Shown here: piece after piece, positions 26,191 through 34,828 of the stretch
Layout of the letters: the number at the start of each line of letters is the position of its first letter
Position numbering within the stretch: position 1 is the first letter of the stretch
NCBI RefSeq assembly: GCF_000196495.1
Contig: NC_011311.1
Location: 19,541-83,540 of the forward strand
Source: Aliivibrio salmonicida LFI1238
GTDB taxonomy: Bacteria > Pseudomonadota > Gammaproteobacteria > Enterobacterales > Vibrionaceae
Direction: 5' to 3'
Length of the DNA stretch: 64,000 nucleotides
Made by a program: the position numbers and the translations under genes
The notes under the pieces: model-generated
Database searches by the model: none
Told to the model about the DNA's origin: nothing
The model's input: the letters and a program-made list of their open reading frames with translations, nothing else

Positions 26191-26736
26191 TTAATTTTTA
26201 TTCAAAATACTATAAACAGTTGTCCGGCTGCATCCCAATTCTTTACTGATCGCGTTTTTATTCATCCCCTCACTCGCAAGCTCTTTAATGCGATTATGAA
26301 GCGTCTTATTAGGAAAGCGGCCGAGGTGTCTACCTTCTTCTTTTGCCTGCTCCCTGCCCTCATTACAACGCCCTAGGATGCGTTTTCTTTCCAATTCGGC
26401 GAAGGCTGAAATGGTAGTATAAATAATACGACCGACATCTGAATTTATATCGAGGTTACCCAAATCATGAAATACCAAACCTGCGCCTTTAGTTGCTAAC
26501 TGATCAGCAATTTTCAATGCATCAATAGTATTACGGGCAAGTCGATCTACTTTCATTATATGGATTACATCACCATCACGAGAAAAATCGATCATCGCAT
26601 TTAATTGGGTTCGCTCTGAATCATTACCACTCGCGTTTTCTTGGAAGATTTTGTCACAGCCTAATTCTTGAAGCTGTTTTATCTGAATATCGAGAGATTG
26701 TTCTTTTGAGCTGACTCGTGCATAACCAAGGAGCAT
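26191..26736 (-). CDS. Serine recombinase (resolvase/invertase)
   Basis: A 181-residue small serine recombinase. The catalytic serine is in GYARVSSKEQSLDIQ near residue 10, with the arginine-bearing VDRLARN motif, the E-helix FAELERKRI, and a C-terminal HTH (NAISKELGCSRTTVYSILN). Such enzymes resolve plasmid multimers or transposon cointegrates. An inverted pair of GTTCAAAAAG lies just upstream and may be part of its res site. No Tn3-type transposase is in the window, so a multimer-resolution role for the plasmid is plausible. Confidence 0.9.
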   Translation of the reverse strand: MLLGYARVSSKEQSLDIQIKQLQELGCDKIFQENASGNDSERTQLNAMIDFSRDGDVIHIMKVDRLARNTIDALKIADQLATKGAGLVFHDLGNLDINSDVGRIIYTTISAFAELERKRILGRCNEGREQAKEEGRHLGRFPNKTLHNRIKELASEGMNKNAISKELGCSRTTVYSILNKN

Positions 26737-26752
26737 AATTTGGCCTAATTGT

Positions 26753-26815
26753 GTTCAAAAAGATATGTGTTACTTTATGGTCATGTACATTAATTATCAA
26801 TAAGACTTTTTGAAC
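26753..26815. promoter_or_regulatory. Candidate resolvase binding site
   Basis: GTTCAAAAAG (26753-26762) and its complement CTTTTTGAAC (26806-26815) are 43 bp apart immediately upstream of the resolvase start. Inverted half-sites at this position fit a res subsite and autoregulation. Confidence 0.4.
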
Positions 26816-26942
26816 AGGTTTAGTGGGAGATTAGGAGAGTCCAAAAAGGTACACCTTTCTGGACAGTAATTAACCCTGACTATAGGAATTTACAGACCAC
26901 TATAGAATAAATTACCGTTCAATAGATAAGGAGAACTTTTTG

Positions 26943-27017
26943 ATGATGAAAGATATGTATTACCTAAGTCGTATACTTTTTTATATAGCTCGAACAATTG
27001 AATTTATTTTAGTCTAG
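26943..27017 (+). CDS. Small hydrophobic peptide (24 residues)
   Basis: An exact AAGGAG ribosome site lies 9 bp before ATG 26943. The 24-residue product (MMKDMYYLSRILFYIARTIE and four more residues) has one membrane-spanning-length hydrophobic segment with two arginines. This is the look of type I toxin peptides or small membrane regulators. No antisense RNA promoter can be confirmed by eye. Confidence 0.35.
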   Translation: MMKDMYYLSRILFYIARTIEFILV

Positions 27018-27151
27018 TCAACTAGACAGAATTCGTATTTAGTTGATGTTGAAGAATATTTTTGCAACAACGCACCATCAAACAATGGGGCACTTGCGAG
27101 TTAGAAGAAACAAATAAAATTATTTACAGGGTCCAATAAAAATAAGTGAGC

Positions 27152-27352
27152 TTATTCTATCGATTTCCATTTCCCCAACTCTTTTGTTGCTAACCATTTC
27201 TCACCTACATCATAAATCTCAATGCTTTCCGTATTCATTGGTGCCATTGACGATGAAGAACGTTTAGCCGCTCCAATATTTTTCATGAAAATACTTTCAC
27301 AATGTAATAACTCTTTTTTAGAGTTAAGGTATTTAACTTTAAACGCTGGCAT
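27152..27352 (-). CDS. Small hypothetical protein
   Basis: A 66-residue soluble protein. I chose ATG 27352 because GGA lies shortly upstream; a farther in-frame start at 27382 lacks support. It has strands and basic residues (MPAFKVKYLNSKKELLHCE, EIYDVGEKWLATKELGKW) but no family I recognise. It directly follows a serine recombinase gene on the same strand. Confidence 0.4.
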   Translation of the reverse strand: MPAFKVKYLNSKKELLHCESIFMKNIGAAKRSSSSMAPMNTESIEIYDVGEKWLATKELGKWKSIE

Positions 27353-27391
27353 TATTATTCCTTTACTAATTGCCACACCCAATGTATTAAA

Positions 27392-28027
27392 CTAAATTGG
27401 ACCCATTTCCTCTTTATATTGCTTAACAATTCTAATCACCGTTCTTGCAGAAACACCGACTAGCTTAGCGGTAGAATTAATACTCAATTCATTATGGACA
27501 CGAAGCTGAATTATCTTCTCATGCATCTCTAAATCCGGTCGTCGTCCTTTAAATTTTCCTTCCTCTTGGGCTTTATCAATCCCTTGAGCCTGGCGTCTTC
27601 TTCTGTCCTGATAATCTTTTCTAGCTATGGCAGCAAGCATATCTAACATCATGTTGTTGATGGCTCTAAACATAGCAGATGTAAAATCATCACTCTGGTG
27701 CTTCATTAATACAGCATGACTGGTTGGTAAATCCAAACTAATCACTTTTAATTGTTTTTTATTTATTAATTCTTTAAGTGTCTCCCAATCGTCATCATTA
27801 AGACGTGAAAGTCTATCAACTTGCTCTATCAAGATCGCATCGCCTTTTTCTGCATCTTGAAGTAATCGCATTAATTCAGGTCTTTGCAGTGAGGCACCAG
27901 AAACATTTTCAATGTACCATCCCGCTATTCGAGCACCTTTATCTTCAATAAATACCTTTAAACTGTCTTGCGCTCTTTTTGCATCTTGCTCTTTAGTTGA
28001 TGCTCTTAAATAGCCAAATATGTACAT
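27392..28027 (-). CDS. Serine recombinase (resolvase family)
   Basis: A protein of about 211 residues. The catalytic serine is in FGYLRASTKEQDAKRA; other conserved parts are EQVDRLSRL, an extended RRRRQAQGIDKAQEEGKFKGRRPD linker and a C-terminal HTH (STAKLVGVSARTVIRIVKQY). It is distinct from the recombinase at 26191-26736 and has a longer catalytic region. I prefer ATG 28027 over TTG 28039. It may be the resolvase of a lost transposon, or a plasmid resolution enzyme. Its upstream region holds a fragment of the defence-island repeat. Confidence 0.85.
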   Translation of the reverse strand: MYIFGYLRASTKEQDAKRAQDSLKVFIEDKGARIAGWYIENVSGASLQRPELMRLLQDAEKGDAILIEQVDRLSRLNDDDWETLKELINKKQLKVISLDLPTSHAVLMKHQSDDFTSAMFRAINNMMLDMLAAIARKDYQDRRRRQAQGIDKAQEEGKFKGRRPDLEMHEKIIQLRVHNELSINSTAKLVGVSARTVIRIVKQYKEEMGPI

Positions 28028-28130
28028 ATAGGGAGTCAACGTGTCATTTAAATAATGATCTAATACTACATGACAAAAAGGTTATGACAAAGAGTTAAAG
28101 AAGCTAAAATACAGGTGGTGACTTTTATCT

Positions 28131-28160
28131 ATACCCTAATGTCATAGGTGGATTTAATGG
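28131..28160 (+). repeat. Partial copy of the island repeat
   Basis: ATACCCTAATGTCATAGG matches the middle of the ~120-bp element repeated at 33139, 34698, 39466 and 42345. Only the TACCCTAATGTCAT block and a few bases remain. Confidence 0.5.
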
Positions 28161-28324
28161 ACAGGAATTTCAAAGTTGAGAGCAACAACAATATCGAGCC
28201 ATACCTTCAGTCCTCGAAGGACATTCGACAAGACCAATTATTTCTAATTCTCTAAATACACCCAACCTGTTTGTTTTTTACTCAAAATGACATCAAAAAG
28301 ACGGTTCTATCCTAGTCATGCTGT

Positions 28325-29506
28325 CTACATTGGCCTTAATAACGCTAGGTTTTCTATTGAACTGACCAATTGACCAAGCTTAGGCCCTCGGATAAATCCG
28401 CTGAAAAACATTTTTGAACCACATAAAATACATTCAAATGGGTCTACTTTCATAAGAGCTTTCATCATCGATGCAAAACTAAAAACCATTGGTTTATTCA
28501 CTTTTTGCTCTAGCTTTTCATAAATAATTGGAAGCATATCGCCACGTAAACGTGTCGATAAAAAACCGAAGTAACGTATCATCTTAAAATATTTTTCTGG
28601 GACATGGCTCAGCACCCTCAACATCATTTCTGTTTGAGTAAGCGATAACTCTTTATGTTTTTTGCTGTTGTGGTCTAAGTAGGTGAACGTGACCTCCCCA
28701 TTCGCATATTCTTTTAGGCGAGAGGCCGCTATCGGCGGCTTCTTTACGTAACTTCCTAAATATTTAGCGGTATGTTTCTTATGGCTTGTCTTTTTGGCGA
28801 TATTCACATTCCAATGACGATTATATTGGGTGTTTAAAAAACCATTCCAAGACTGAGTGTTTTTTGCTTCATCGCTAAGCTCTGATGGGAATATCAGTCG
28901 GTCATAATTATCTCTCAGTAGTTTGATTATCCCGTATCGCCATTGCTTCATTAATGAAGCAAACTTAAATGAAAACTTTTTTAAGTTTTCATGCTTATCC
29001 AGTCCTAATTCAGCTAATGCTAAGTGAATATGACAATTAAAGTTTAGCTTCCGACCATAGGTATGAAGAGCCGCAAAAATACCTATGGTTAATTTTTTAG
29101 TTTTCGCCTGAGTGAGTAACGTATTTGCAGAAATAGAAAAAAGATCCCCCAAGAGCCATCGGTTTAATTGAAATAAGGGCCAAAACTGACCAGGCATAGT
29201 GAAGGTAATATGACGGAATTTACAATCTGGAAGTATTTCACTCTGAGCTGCTATCCAACGCTCTGTGGCCTTTTGGCCACACGAGGGGCATAACTTACTC
29301 TTACAAGTACTAAAAACGTATTTTACGTGTGAGCAGGCGTTGTTTCTGCATGAATAGGTTAGCTTCCCTAAGCGATCTGTTTTGCAAGAAAGATATTTTA
29401 CGACGGCTTCTAATTCTACGGTGCGAAAAGGGTAATTATCTTTGTATGCTTTATAGAAGCACCTGCCAAGAGTAAATAGATGTTTAAAATGATTAGGGTC
29501 GTACAT
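28325..29506 (-). CDS. IS91-family HUH transposase
   Basis: A 393-residue rolling-circle transposase. The N-terminal zinc-binding domain has the pattern CRNNAC, CKSKLCPSCGQKATERWI. The HUH motif follows in NFNCHIHLAL, then the Y2 motif in KYLGSYVKKPPIAASRL, and the conserved HVPEKYFKMIRYFGFLSTR segment. The length is normal for the family and no frame break is seen. IS91-type elements can mobilise neighbouring DNA by one-ended transposition. This may explain how the adjacent effector or defence genes were gathered. Confidence 0.93.
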   Translation of the reverse strand: MYDPNHFKHLFTLGRCFYKAYKDNYPFRTVELEAVVKYLSCKTDRLGKLTYSCRNNACSHVKYVFSTCKSKLCPSCGQKATERWIAAQSEILPDCKFRHITFTMPGQFWPLFQLNRWLLGDLFSISANTLLTQAKTKKLTIGIFAALHTYGRKLNFNCHIHLALAELGLDKHENLKKFSFKFASLMKQWRYGIIKLLRDNYDRLIFPSELSDEAKNTQSWNGFLNTQYNRHWNVNIAKKTSHKKHTAKYLGSYVKKPPIAASRLKEYANGEVTFTYLDHNSKKHKELSLTQTEMMLRVLSHVPEKYFKMIRYFGFLSTRLRGDMLPIIYEKLEQKVNKPMVFSFASMMKALMKVDPFECILCGSKMFFSGFIRGPKLGQLVSSIENLALLRPM

Positions 29507-29573
29507 AGAAAAGGCTAACGTGATGTTGTCACGTTATTGTATTCGAAAGGGTTGCAGCGTGGAAGCTGCAACC
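28325..29573 (-). mobile_element. IS91-family insertion element (ends approximate)
   Basis: It contains an intact IS91-type transposase. At the transposase 5' side a perfect hairpin (GGTTGCAGC and GCTGCAACC, 29550-29573) may mark one end, as IS91 elements end in small hairpins rather than long inverted repeats. The other end, below 28325, is not resolved. Confidence 0.6.
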
Positions 29574-29772
29574 GAAGGTTGCTTATCTTGTAAGGCATCA
29601 TTCCATTTATTTTTTTACATTTTCATTCCCAATAAAATTTCAGCTTAATATCACACTTTAACGATTTTGGTTAAAGTGGCTATAGATCCCGTCACTCTGC
29701 CTAGAAATGAATTATATAGACAGGATTGAGTTTTGATAAAATAGTAAATTGATTTGGCAATTAACATAACTT

Positions 29773-32001
29773 GTGTATGCAATGAAAGTAGATGATAGAA
29801 AATTTGTAAATGCGTATTATCCGTGGAATGAAGAATTAGCAAGAGAAGCGAAAGCGGATACCCCTCATCATGAGCCAATCAAAGAGAAACCGGTTGCTAC
29901 GGCAGCGTTTGAATATTCGATTGAAATAGCTTGTACGCTTGATGAATTAAATACTTATCAAGTGGGTGCGTTTTCTTTAGGGAAAACGAAAGAAGAAGAG
30001 AGCATATCGTTATGGACAAAATCCCAAACCGATAAAGGATTTAGCTTACTGACTGCAAGCGTAAAGGTAAATGAGCCAAAAAGCCTTACTCGTGAATTTT
30101 TCATTTCAAGCGGTCACTGCCTCACTTTTAACGATGTGTCTCCAGTTAAAAAAGGCTCTGGTACTCATGCTAAGTCCTTTGTTCCGATTAAACCTTCTAT
30201 TCAAATCTATGACCGCTTGGCATGGCCTAAAGTCGGCTTCTTTTATCATTTCATTAATGATGAATTAGAAAATGAATATCCACTCTCTGGTGGTGACAAG
30301 TGGTCATTTAAAGTGACGTATTCAAAAGGAAAAGTACTGTCTTCTGATTTATTATCAGAGCATGAATACGCCTTTATTTTATTGCCTTGGAAAATAAACA
30401 ATACGGTTATCTCTCGCCAACACTTACTGTATACCAAAGAGAAAATGACCCAAGAACAATTGAGTGAAATTAACGCTCAATGGCTCGATGAAAGCGCGTG
30501 CCTGATTAATCCCGATGAAGTGGTTACTGCTCGTTCAGATAAAATTGTCATGAGAGAGCAAGAAGACAATGGACGAATCACTTATACGGTTCAATCTGGT
30601 GATACCTTTGGCTTAATAGCGAAAAAGCAAGGGATTACCTATAATGGACTTCTGACTTTAAACCCTCAAATAACGAACCCTGATTTAATTCAAGTGGGTG
30701 ATGTTGTAACAATAAAAGACACACCTCCAGAGCAAGAAAGCATCCAGTTTCATGTGTGTAAAATCAACTCAGAGACAGGGCAACGTGAAACGTGGGGCGA
30801 AATCGCAGAGCAACATGGTATGGGTGCGAAAGAGTTGTATGATTTAAATGCAGATAACCCAATGCATAAAGACGGAGCCTTAGCGTTAGACAACGAATTA
30901 CGAGTGAAGAACACAGCACAGAGCGAAGCACCTGACGTCGTTTATAGAAACGCTCAAAGTCCAGAGGACGTAAGCGGTGATAAATGGGTATTTTCTTTTG
31001 CTAATGTGTGGAGTGTGATAGAGAAACCATTCTCAGACGTTGCCCATATGTTTGTGCAAGACGATACGGCTCTGAATAAAAACACGAGCGTTATTAAAGT
31101 CAATTCGATACGACTTCATTCTAAAATATTATCTGACTCTGATGGACTTGAGGCGATAGCTCAAGAAAAGAAAGGTGCGATTAAGAAAGGCGATAAAGAC
31201 GCGCCCAAGAGCAATGAAATCAAAACCATTCAAGAGGCGTTACTTACGCTTAATTTTGATTTAGGCAAATACGGTGCTGATGGTGATTTTGGTAGCGGAA
31301 CTGAGCAAGCGGTGATTGATTTTCAGCGTGAGTTTGTGCCAACGCATGAAGTGCATCCTGAATATGAAATGAAAAAGTCTGATGGTGTAGTGGGAAATCA
31401 GACGTTACTAGCCTTAGATGAAGCTGTTACAATCAAATGGAAGTACGTTAGAAAATGTAAATTAATGATTGACCATCACTTTATACAATTGTTAGAAGGA
31501 ACAAAAAAAGAAGGCTATGTTCCAATGCCAGATAAGAGTCAAAGTGGCGTTACTATTGGGAGTGGTTTTGACTTAGGAGCTCGAAATGTTAATGATTTAA
31601 TTAGCATGGGGCTACCTGAATCATTGGTTGAAAAATTCACACCTTATTTAGGCTTAAAAAAATATGAGGCTGTTAATAAGTTGAAAGCATTACCTCTTTC
31701 ACTTACCGAGGCCGATCTTTCTATTGTAGAAGCAACAGTTAAAAAAAGTGAAACAGATAAGATTATAAAATTATTTAATTCATCAAGTAAGGTTAAGTTT
31801 GAGTGCTTGCCAGCTAACGCTCAAACAGTCGTAGCATCTGTTGCTTATCAATATGGTTATTTACCGCGTAGAGCTGAAAAATTTTGGGAACAAGCTATTA
31901 ATCAAGATTGGAATGGTATGTATGATAATTTAATGGCGTTTGGTGATGATTTTGAAGTTAGACGACATAAAGAAGCTAAATTAATTAAGGAGATTTTGTA
32001 G
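29773..32001 (+). CDS. T6SS-type effector with LysM, peptidoglycan-binding and pesticin-like lysozyme domains
   Basis: A 742-residue protein. Residues 1-260 are of unknown type. A LysM domain (YTVQSGDTFGLIA) lies at about 271-317. A PG_binding_1 repeat (IQEALLTLNFDLGKYGADGDFGSGTEQAVIDFQREF) lies at about 480-515. The C-terminal 190 residues, with GVTIGSGFDLG, match pesticin/T4-lysozyme-like muramidases. No Sec signal is seen, so delivery by T6SS is likely. The start is GTG 29773 or ATG 29782, neither with a good ribosome site. The IS91 element upstream may have removed an original promoter or N-terminus. The next gene overlaps by one base. Confidence 0.75.
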   Translation: MYAMKVDDRKFVNAYYPWNEELAREAKADTPHHEPIKEKPVATAAFEYSIEIACTLDELNTYQVGAFSLGKTKEEESISLWTKSQTDKGFSLLTASVKVNEPKSLTREFFISSGHCLTFNDVSPVKKGSGTHAKSFVPIKPSIQIYDRLAWPKVGFFYHFINDELENEYPLSGGDKWSFKVTYSKGKVLSSDLLSEHEYAFILLPWKINNTVISRQHLLYTKEKMTQEQLSEINAQWLDESACLINPDEVVTARSDKIVMREQEDNGRITYTVQSGDTFGLIAKKQGITYNGLLTLNPQITNPDLIQVGDVVTIKDTPPEQESIQFHVCKINSETGQRETWGEIAEQHGMGAKELYDLNADNPMHKDGALALDNELRVKNTAQSEAPDVVYRNAQSPEDVSGDKWVFSFANVWSVIEKPFSDVAHMFVQDDTALNKNTSVIKVNSIRLHSKILSDSDGLEAIAQEKKGAIKKGDKDAPKSNEIKTIQEALLTLNFDLGKYGADGDFGSGTEQAVIDFQREFVPTHEVHPEYEMKKSDGVVGNQTLLALDEAVTIKWKYVRKCKLMIDHHFIQLLEGTKKEGYVPMPDKSQSGVTIGSGFDLGARNVNDLISMGLPESLVEKFTPYLGLKKYEAVNKLKALPLSLTEADLSIVEATVKKSETDKIIKLFNSSSKVKFECLPANAQTVVASVAYQYGYLPRRAEKFWEQAINQDWNGMYDNLMAFGDDFEVRRHKEAKLIKEIL

Positions 32002-32390
32002 TGAAAAAATTATTACTATTAATGTATGTTTTTAGTTGTTCGGTTTCTGCGTTTCCTATGAAAGATATTTATAATAATCTCGATATCACATCGTTTAATA
32101 GCTCATTAATGCCGTTGAGGAAAGGGGAGGAGAGAACATTCAAAGATTTTAATAAAAAATTACCTACTCCTATCTTTAGTGAAAAAAATATTTTATTAGA
32201 TGATGATTATTGGACTTATTCTTTAACTGTTATAAAAGCTTCTAGTGATAATGATTATTATGTCTGCTTTAAAGATAAAGCAAAGATGGGGACTTATGAC
32301 TCACAAAAACCGATGATTATTCGTAAGTACGAGCGGTATTATGTTGCTATAAGTTCCAGTTCTAATGTTTGCGATGATTATGCTAAGTAA
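32001..32390 (+). CDS. Secreted probable immunity protein to the lysozyme effector
   Basis: A 129-residue protein starting GTG 32001, which overlaps the stop of the lysozyme gene (TAGTG). It has a clear signal peptide (MKKLLLLMYVFSCSVSAFP) and a small mature part with two cysteines. Lysozyme-type T6SS effectors act in the periplasm and are paired with periplasmic immunity proteins encoded just downstream, which is exactly this arrangement. It is not recognisable as a known lysozyme inhibitor family. Confidence 0.65.
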   Translation: MKKLLLLMYVFSCSVSAFPMKDIYNNLDITSFNSSLMPLRKGEERTFKDFNKKLPTPIFSEKNILLDDDYWTYSLTVIKASSDNDYYVCFKDKAKMGTYDSQKPMIIRKYERYYVAISSSSNVCDDYAK

Positions 32391-32398
32391 TTGAAGTA

Positions 32399-32428
32399 AA
32401 AAGGTCGCCTAAAAATTAGCGGCCTTTC
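32399..32428 (+). terminator. Intrinsic terminator after the effector-immunity pair
   Basis: AAAGGTCGC and GCGGCCTTT form a stem with one wobble/mismatch, followed by T-rich sequence. Similar GCG(G/A)CCTTTTTT hairpins precede most copies of the island repeat. Confidence 0.65.
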
Positions 32429-32439
32429 TTTTAGCTCGT

Positions 32440-32520
32440 GATCACATTTTAATTCAAATATCACTAAAACTAGTCATAACTTCATTGTTATGTGCCAGTT
32501 GGGCTGTACCTAATCTAACT
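32440..32520 (+). repeat. Island repeat copy R1
   Basis: The block GATCACATTTTAATTCAAAT, followed by a variant of CACKAAAACYAGYCATAAC and ATTGTTATG, aligns with copies at 33139, 34698, 39466 and 42345. It lies just after a terminator and separates the effector pair from the next gene. Confidence 0.7.
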
Positions 32521-32651
32521 ACCTGTATAAATACCAACCAATCAAGGACGCTCATTGATTTGAGCGTCGCTGAATAGCTCTAAACTGGTTTAACTTATAC
32601 GCGCATAATAAACACCGACTTTTGTCGGAGTTTGGTCGATTTTTATTTATA

Positions 32652-33074
32652 TCAACTATCACTAAGTAAATTATTATTAATTTGCTCTAGCCAGTACTTT
32701 CTCTGGTAGTCATTGTTAGGCATTTCTAATTCATCACAAACATTAGAGATAAAGGTCTTACACAGAAAGTATGTATCTGTGTTAGTGAAATCAGATTGAT
32801 GAGTATTCATAATCTTACAACCTAACCCAACTAAGTTAATACATCTAGCAGCGAAATCATGCATTTTCATTGGCATATCGTTTCGCGACATCATTTCACC
32901 CATGTAAGCCATAGGAAAGAATGCGTTCTGACTTAAAGGTGTTGCTATTGCTTGGTTATTGCACGCGTTATTCACAATTCCCGTGATTCCATTGTTCACT
33001 ACATCAAATAGCTTATCCACTGTTTTTCCTCTATAATTTGTGGTCAAATTTTGTTTAATATAACACTTATTCAA
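32652..33074 (-). CDS. Hypothetical protein between two island repeats
   Basis: A 140-residue protein of no recognised family. It contains several cysteines (INLVGLGCKIM, YFLCKTFISNVCDELEM) and is mostly helical. It is flanked on both sides by copies of the island repeat, like the defence genes further on, but is on the opposite strand. A role in defence is only suggested by this position. Confidence 0.5.
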   Translation of the reverse strand: MNKCYIKQNLTTNYRGKTVDKLFDVVNNGITGIVNNACNNQAIATPLSQNAFFPMAYMGEMMSRNDMPMKMHDFAARCINLVGLGCKIMNTHQSDFTNTDTYFLCKTFISNVCDELEMPNNDYQRKYWLEQINNNLLSDS

Positions 33075-33138
33075 AATGAAGAGAGGGCGCTAACCCTTAA
33101 AGTTAGACATTTTTGTTTAGCGGCCTTTTTTTACTCGT

Positions 33139-33218
33139 GATCACGTTTTAATTCAAATACCACTAAAATTAGTCATAACTCCATTGTCATATGGCAGTGG
33201 GTCAAATCCTAATGTCAC
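33139..33218 (+). repeat. Island repeat copy R2
   Basis: GATCACGTTTTAATTCAAAT, CATAACTCCATTGTCATATG and CCTAATGTCA occur in the same order and spacing as in the other copies. It is preceded by a terminator-like GCTAA/TTAGC hairpin ending in CCTTTTTTT. Confidence 0.75.
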
Positions 33219-33296
33219 CAGTTCAAAAGATATACACATATTATTGGATTAATTGAAAATAATTATCTCTAATAACTTTTTTAAGGTTGCAAATAA

Positions 33297-33416
33297 CCTG
33301 AATTGGTAAATGGTTTCTACCATCAACTTATTTTTACTGAAAAACAACCCAATATTGAAAAGATAGTTCATGAAGATGAAGCTCTACCGCACTATTATTT
33401 AAAAGGAAGTTACTGA
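33297..33416 (+). pseudogene. C-terminal remnant of an unknown gene
   Basis: A 39-codon open stretch without a start encodes NGFYHQLIFTEKQPNIEKIV followed by a short charged end and a stop. The natural amino-acid pattern and the lack of a start suggest the tail of a lost cassette gene between repeat R2 and the Abi-like gene. Confidence 0.35.
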
Positions 33417-33652
33417 GTAATTATTGATTTAAATAGAAAACAGGGGGGAGATATAACCAAGAAGTGCATAATGCTAAATCTTTAGGGATTAGATGTGAAA
33501 AACCCCAGCAAAGCCGGGGCATTCGAAGCTTTAGCCATATGTAGAAGTGACTAGAACCCATTCGCATGGGGGATGAACACGATTACTAGCTGATTTTGTT
33601 TAAATATACATGTTGTTAATGGTATAGTCAACAATAATTCTATGTTCTTCAA
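33417..33652. other. Upstream region of the Abi-like gene
   Basis: No gene is seen. A G-rich run and a GC-rich inverted pair (CCCCAGC...GCCGGGG near 33504-33520) may form a hairpin ahead of the Abi-like gene. Confidence 0.35.
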
Positions 33653-34612
33653 ATGGTTGGGTTTATGCCAAGTTCTATCACTTACGCACCTATTTTTGAC
33701 CTCATATCTGAACCAAGATTAAGAAGTTTTGATGTTTTCTTCGATGAGGAAGCGAGCGAAATGGAAAGGTATGGCGCATATATTTGGTCTCAAAATGCAT
33801 CCGCTGCCCTATATCCTCTCATGCAGCAATTAGAAATCTTGTTAAGGAACTCCGTTGATCGAGTTGCAAGAAAAAGATTCGGCGATTATTGGTGGGATAA
33901 CATTTCAGTTGATAAAACGAAAAGTGATTGGAGTAATTTTAATTATGGGATTAATAACGCAATTAAAAAACTTGAAAGAAAGTGGAAAAAAAAAGAGCGA
34001 GAAAGATTAAATTTACAAGCAGGTGCCGCGCTCCCAACTCCAACGCCAACGTTTGACCATGATGATATTGTTGCTACAACAGATTTCGGCACATGGAAGG
34101 AGATTTTCATCAGTGCACACTATACATCTGAACTTGACGAGCAAAATAAATATTTATGGCCTAAATCTATGAGCAAGGTATTTAAGCGTTATGACTTACT
34201 TGGAAGTAATACTGAAGAGGCTAGAGTTGAATTCTTACGTTTAATTAACGAAATAAAGGATTATCGCAATAGGTTATTTCACCATGATTGTATTTGGATT
34301 AAATCAAAGTCAACAGATCAAAAGAGTGCAATAGAGACAATAAGGCACAAAATAAACTTACTTGAAAAGCTAATTAAGGTAATCAGTCCAATAACACACT
34401 CAACATTGAGTACGTGGGGTGTTTTTTATCATGCTAGACGTATCTGTTCATGGAGAGAGTTAAAAATATATTTAACTTTCGAACAAGAATGTTCGTTTAC
34501 CGCAGCAGAGGTTGATTCTTTGTCTGAGCGTTTTAGTTCAGTATCTAGTCATAACGCGACTGTTTCTATGGATTATAATGGAGTGCCATTTTGCATCCAT
34601 AAGTTAAGATAA
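33653..34612 (+). CDS. Abi-like (AbiD/AbiF-type) abortive infection protein
   Basis: A 319-residue protein. It has the layout of Abi_2 proteins: an early YGAYIWSQNASAALYPLMQQLEILLRNSVD segment, then YWWDN, and the late RNRLFHHDCIW motif (R-N-x3-H-H), which resembles the RNase-like HEPN signature R-x4-6-H. Abi_2 proteins stop phage growth by killing or arresting the infected cell, and HEPN chemistry suggests RNA cleavage. The start may be 33653 or ATG 33665. It lies alone between island repeats R2 and R3. Confidence 0.75.
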   Translation: MVGFMPSSITYAPIFDLISEPRLRSFDVFFDEEASEMERYGAYIWSQNASAALYPLMQQLEILLRNSVDRVARKRFGDYWWDNISVDKTKSDWSNFNYGINNAIKKLERKWKKKERERLNLQAGAALPTPTPTFDHDDIVATTDFGTWKEIFISAHYTSELDEQNKYLWPKSMSKVFKRYDLLGSNTEEARVEFLRLINEIKDYRNRLFHHDCIWIKSKSTDQKSAIETIRHKINLLEKLIKVISPITHSTLSTWGVFYHARRICSWRELKIYLTFEQECSFTAAEVDSLSERFSSVSSHNATVSMDYNGVPFCIHKLR

Positions 34613-34697
34613 TTTATTATGGGGCATATGATATGACGATAACCATCGTCATATTAAACCGGAAAGCAGTTAACTCTAACGACCTTTTTTAGCTTAT

Positions 34698-34828
34698 GAT
34701 CACATTTTATTTCAGTTCCCACGAAAACCAAGCATAACTCTATTGTCATATATCAGCTGGCGGTACCTTAAACCTTAATGTCATAGAGTGGTATTGATTG
34801 AATTATTAATAAGTATGAGATTCTATTA
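34698..34828 (+). repeat. Island repeat copy R3, long form
   Basis: GATCACATTTTATTTCAG, CATAACTCTATTGTCATAT and CCTTAATGTCATAG are followed by the tail TTAATAAGTATGAGATTCTA, which is shared with the R4 and R5 copies. It precedes the ATPase remnant and CD-NTase gene. Confidence 0.75.
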
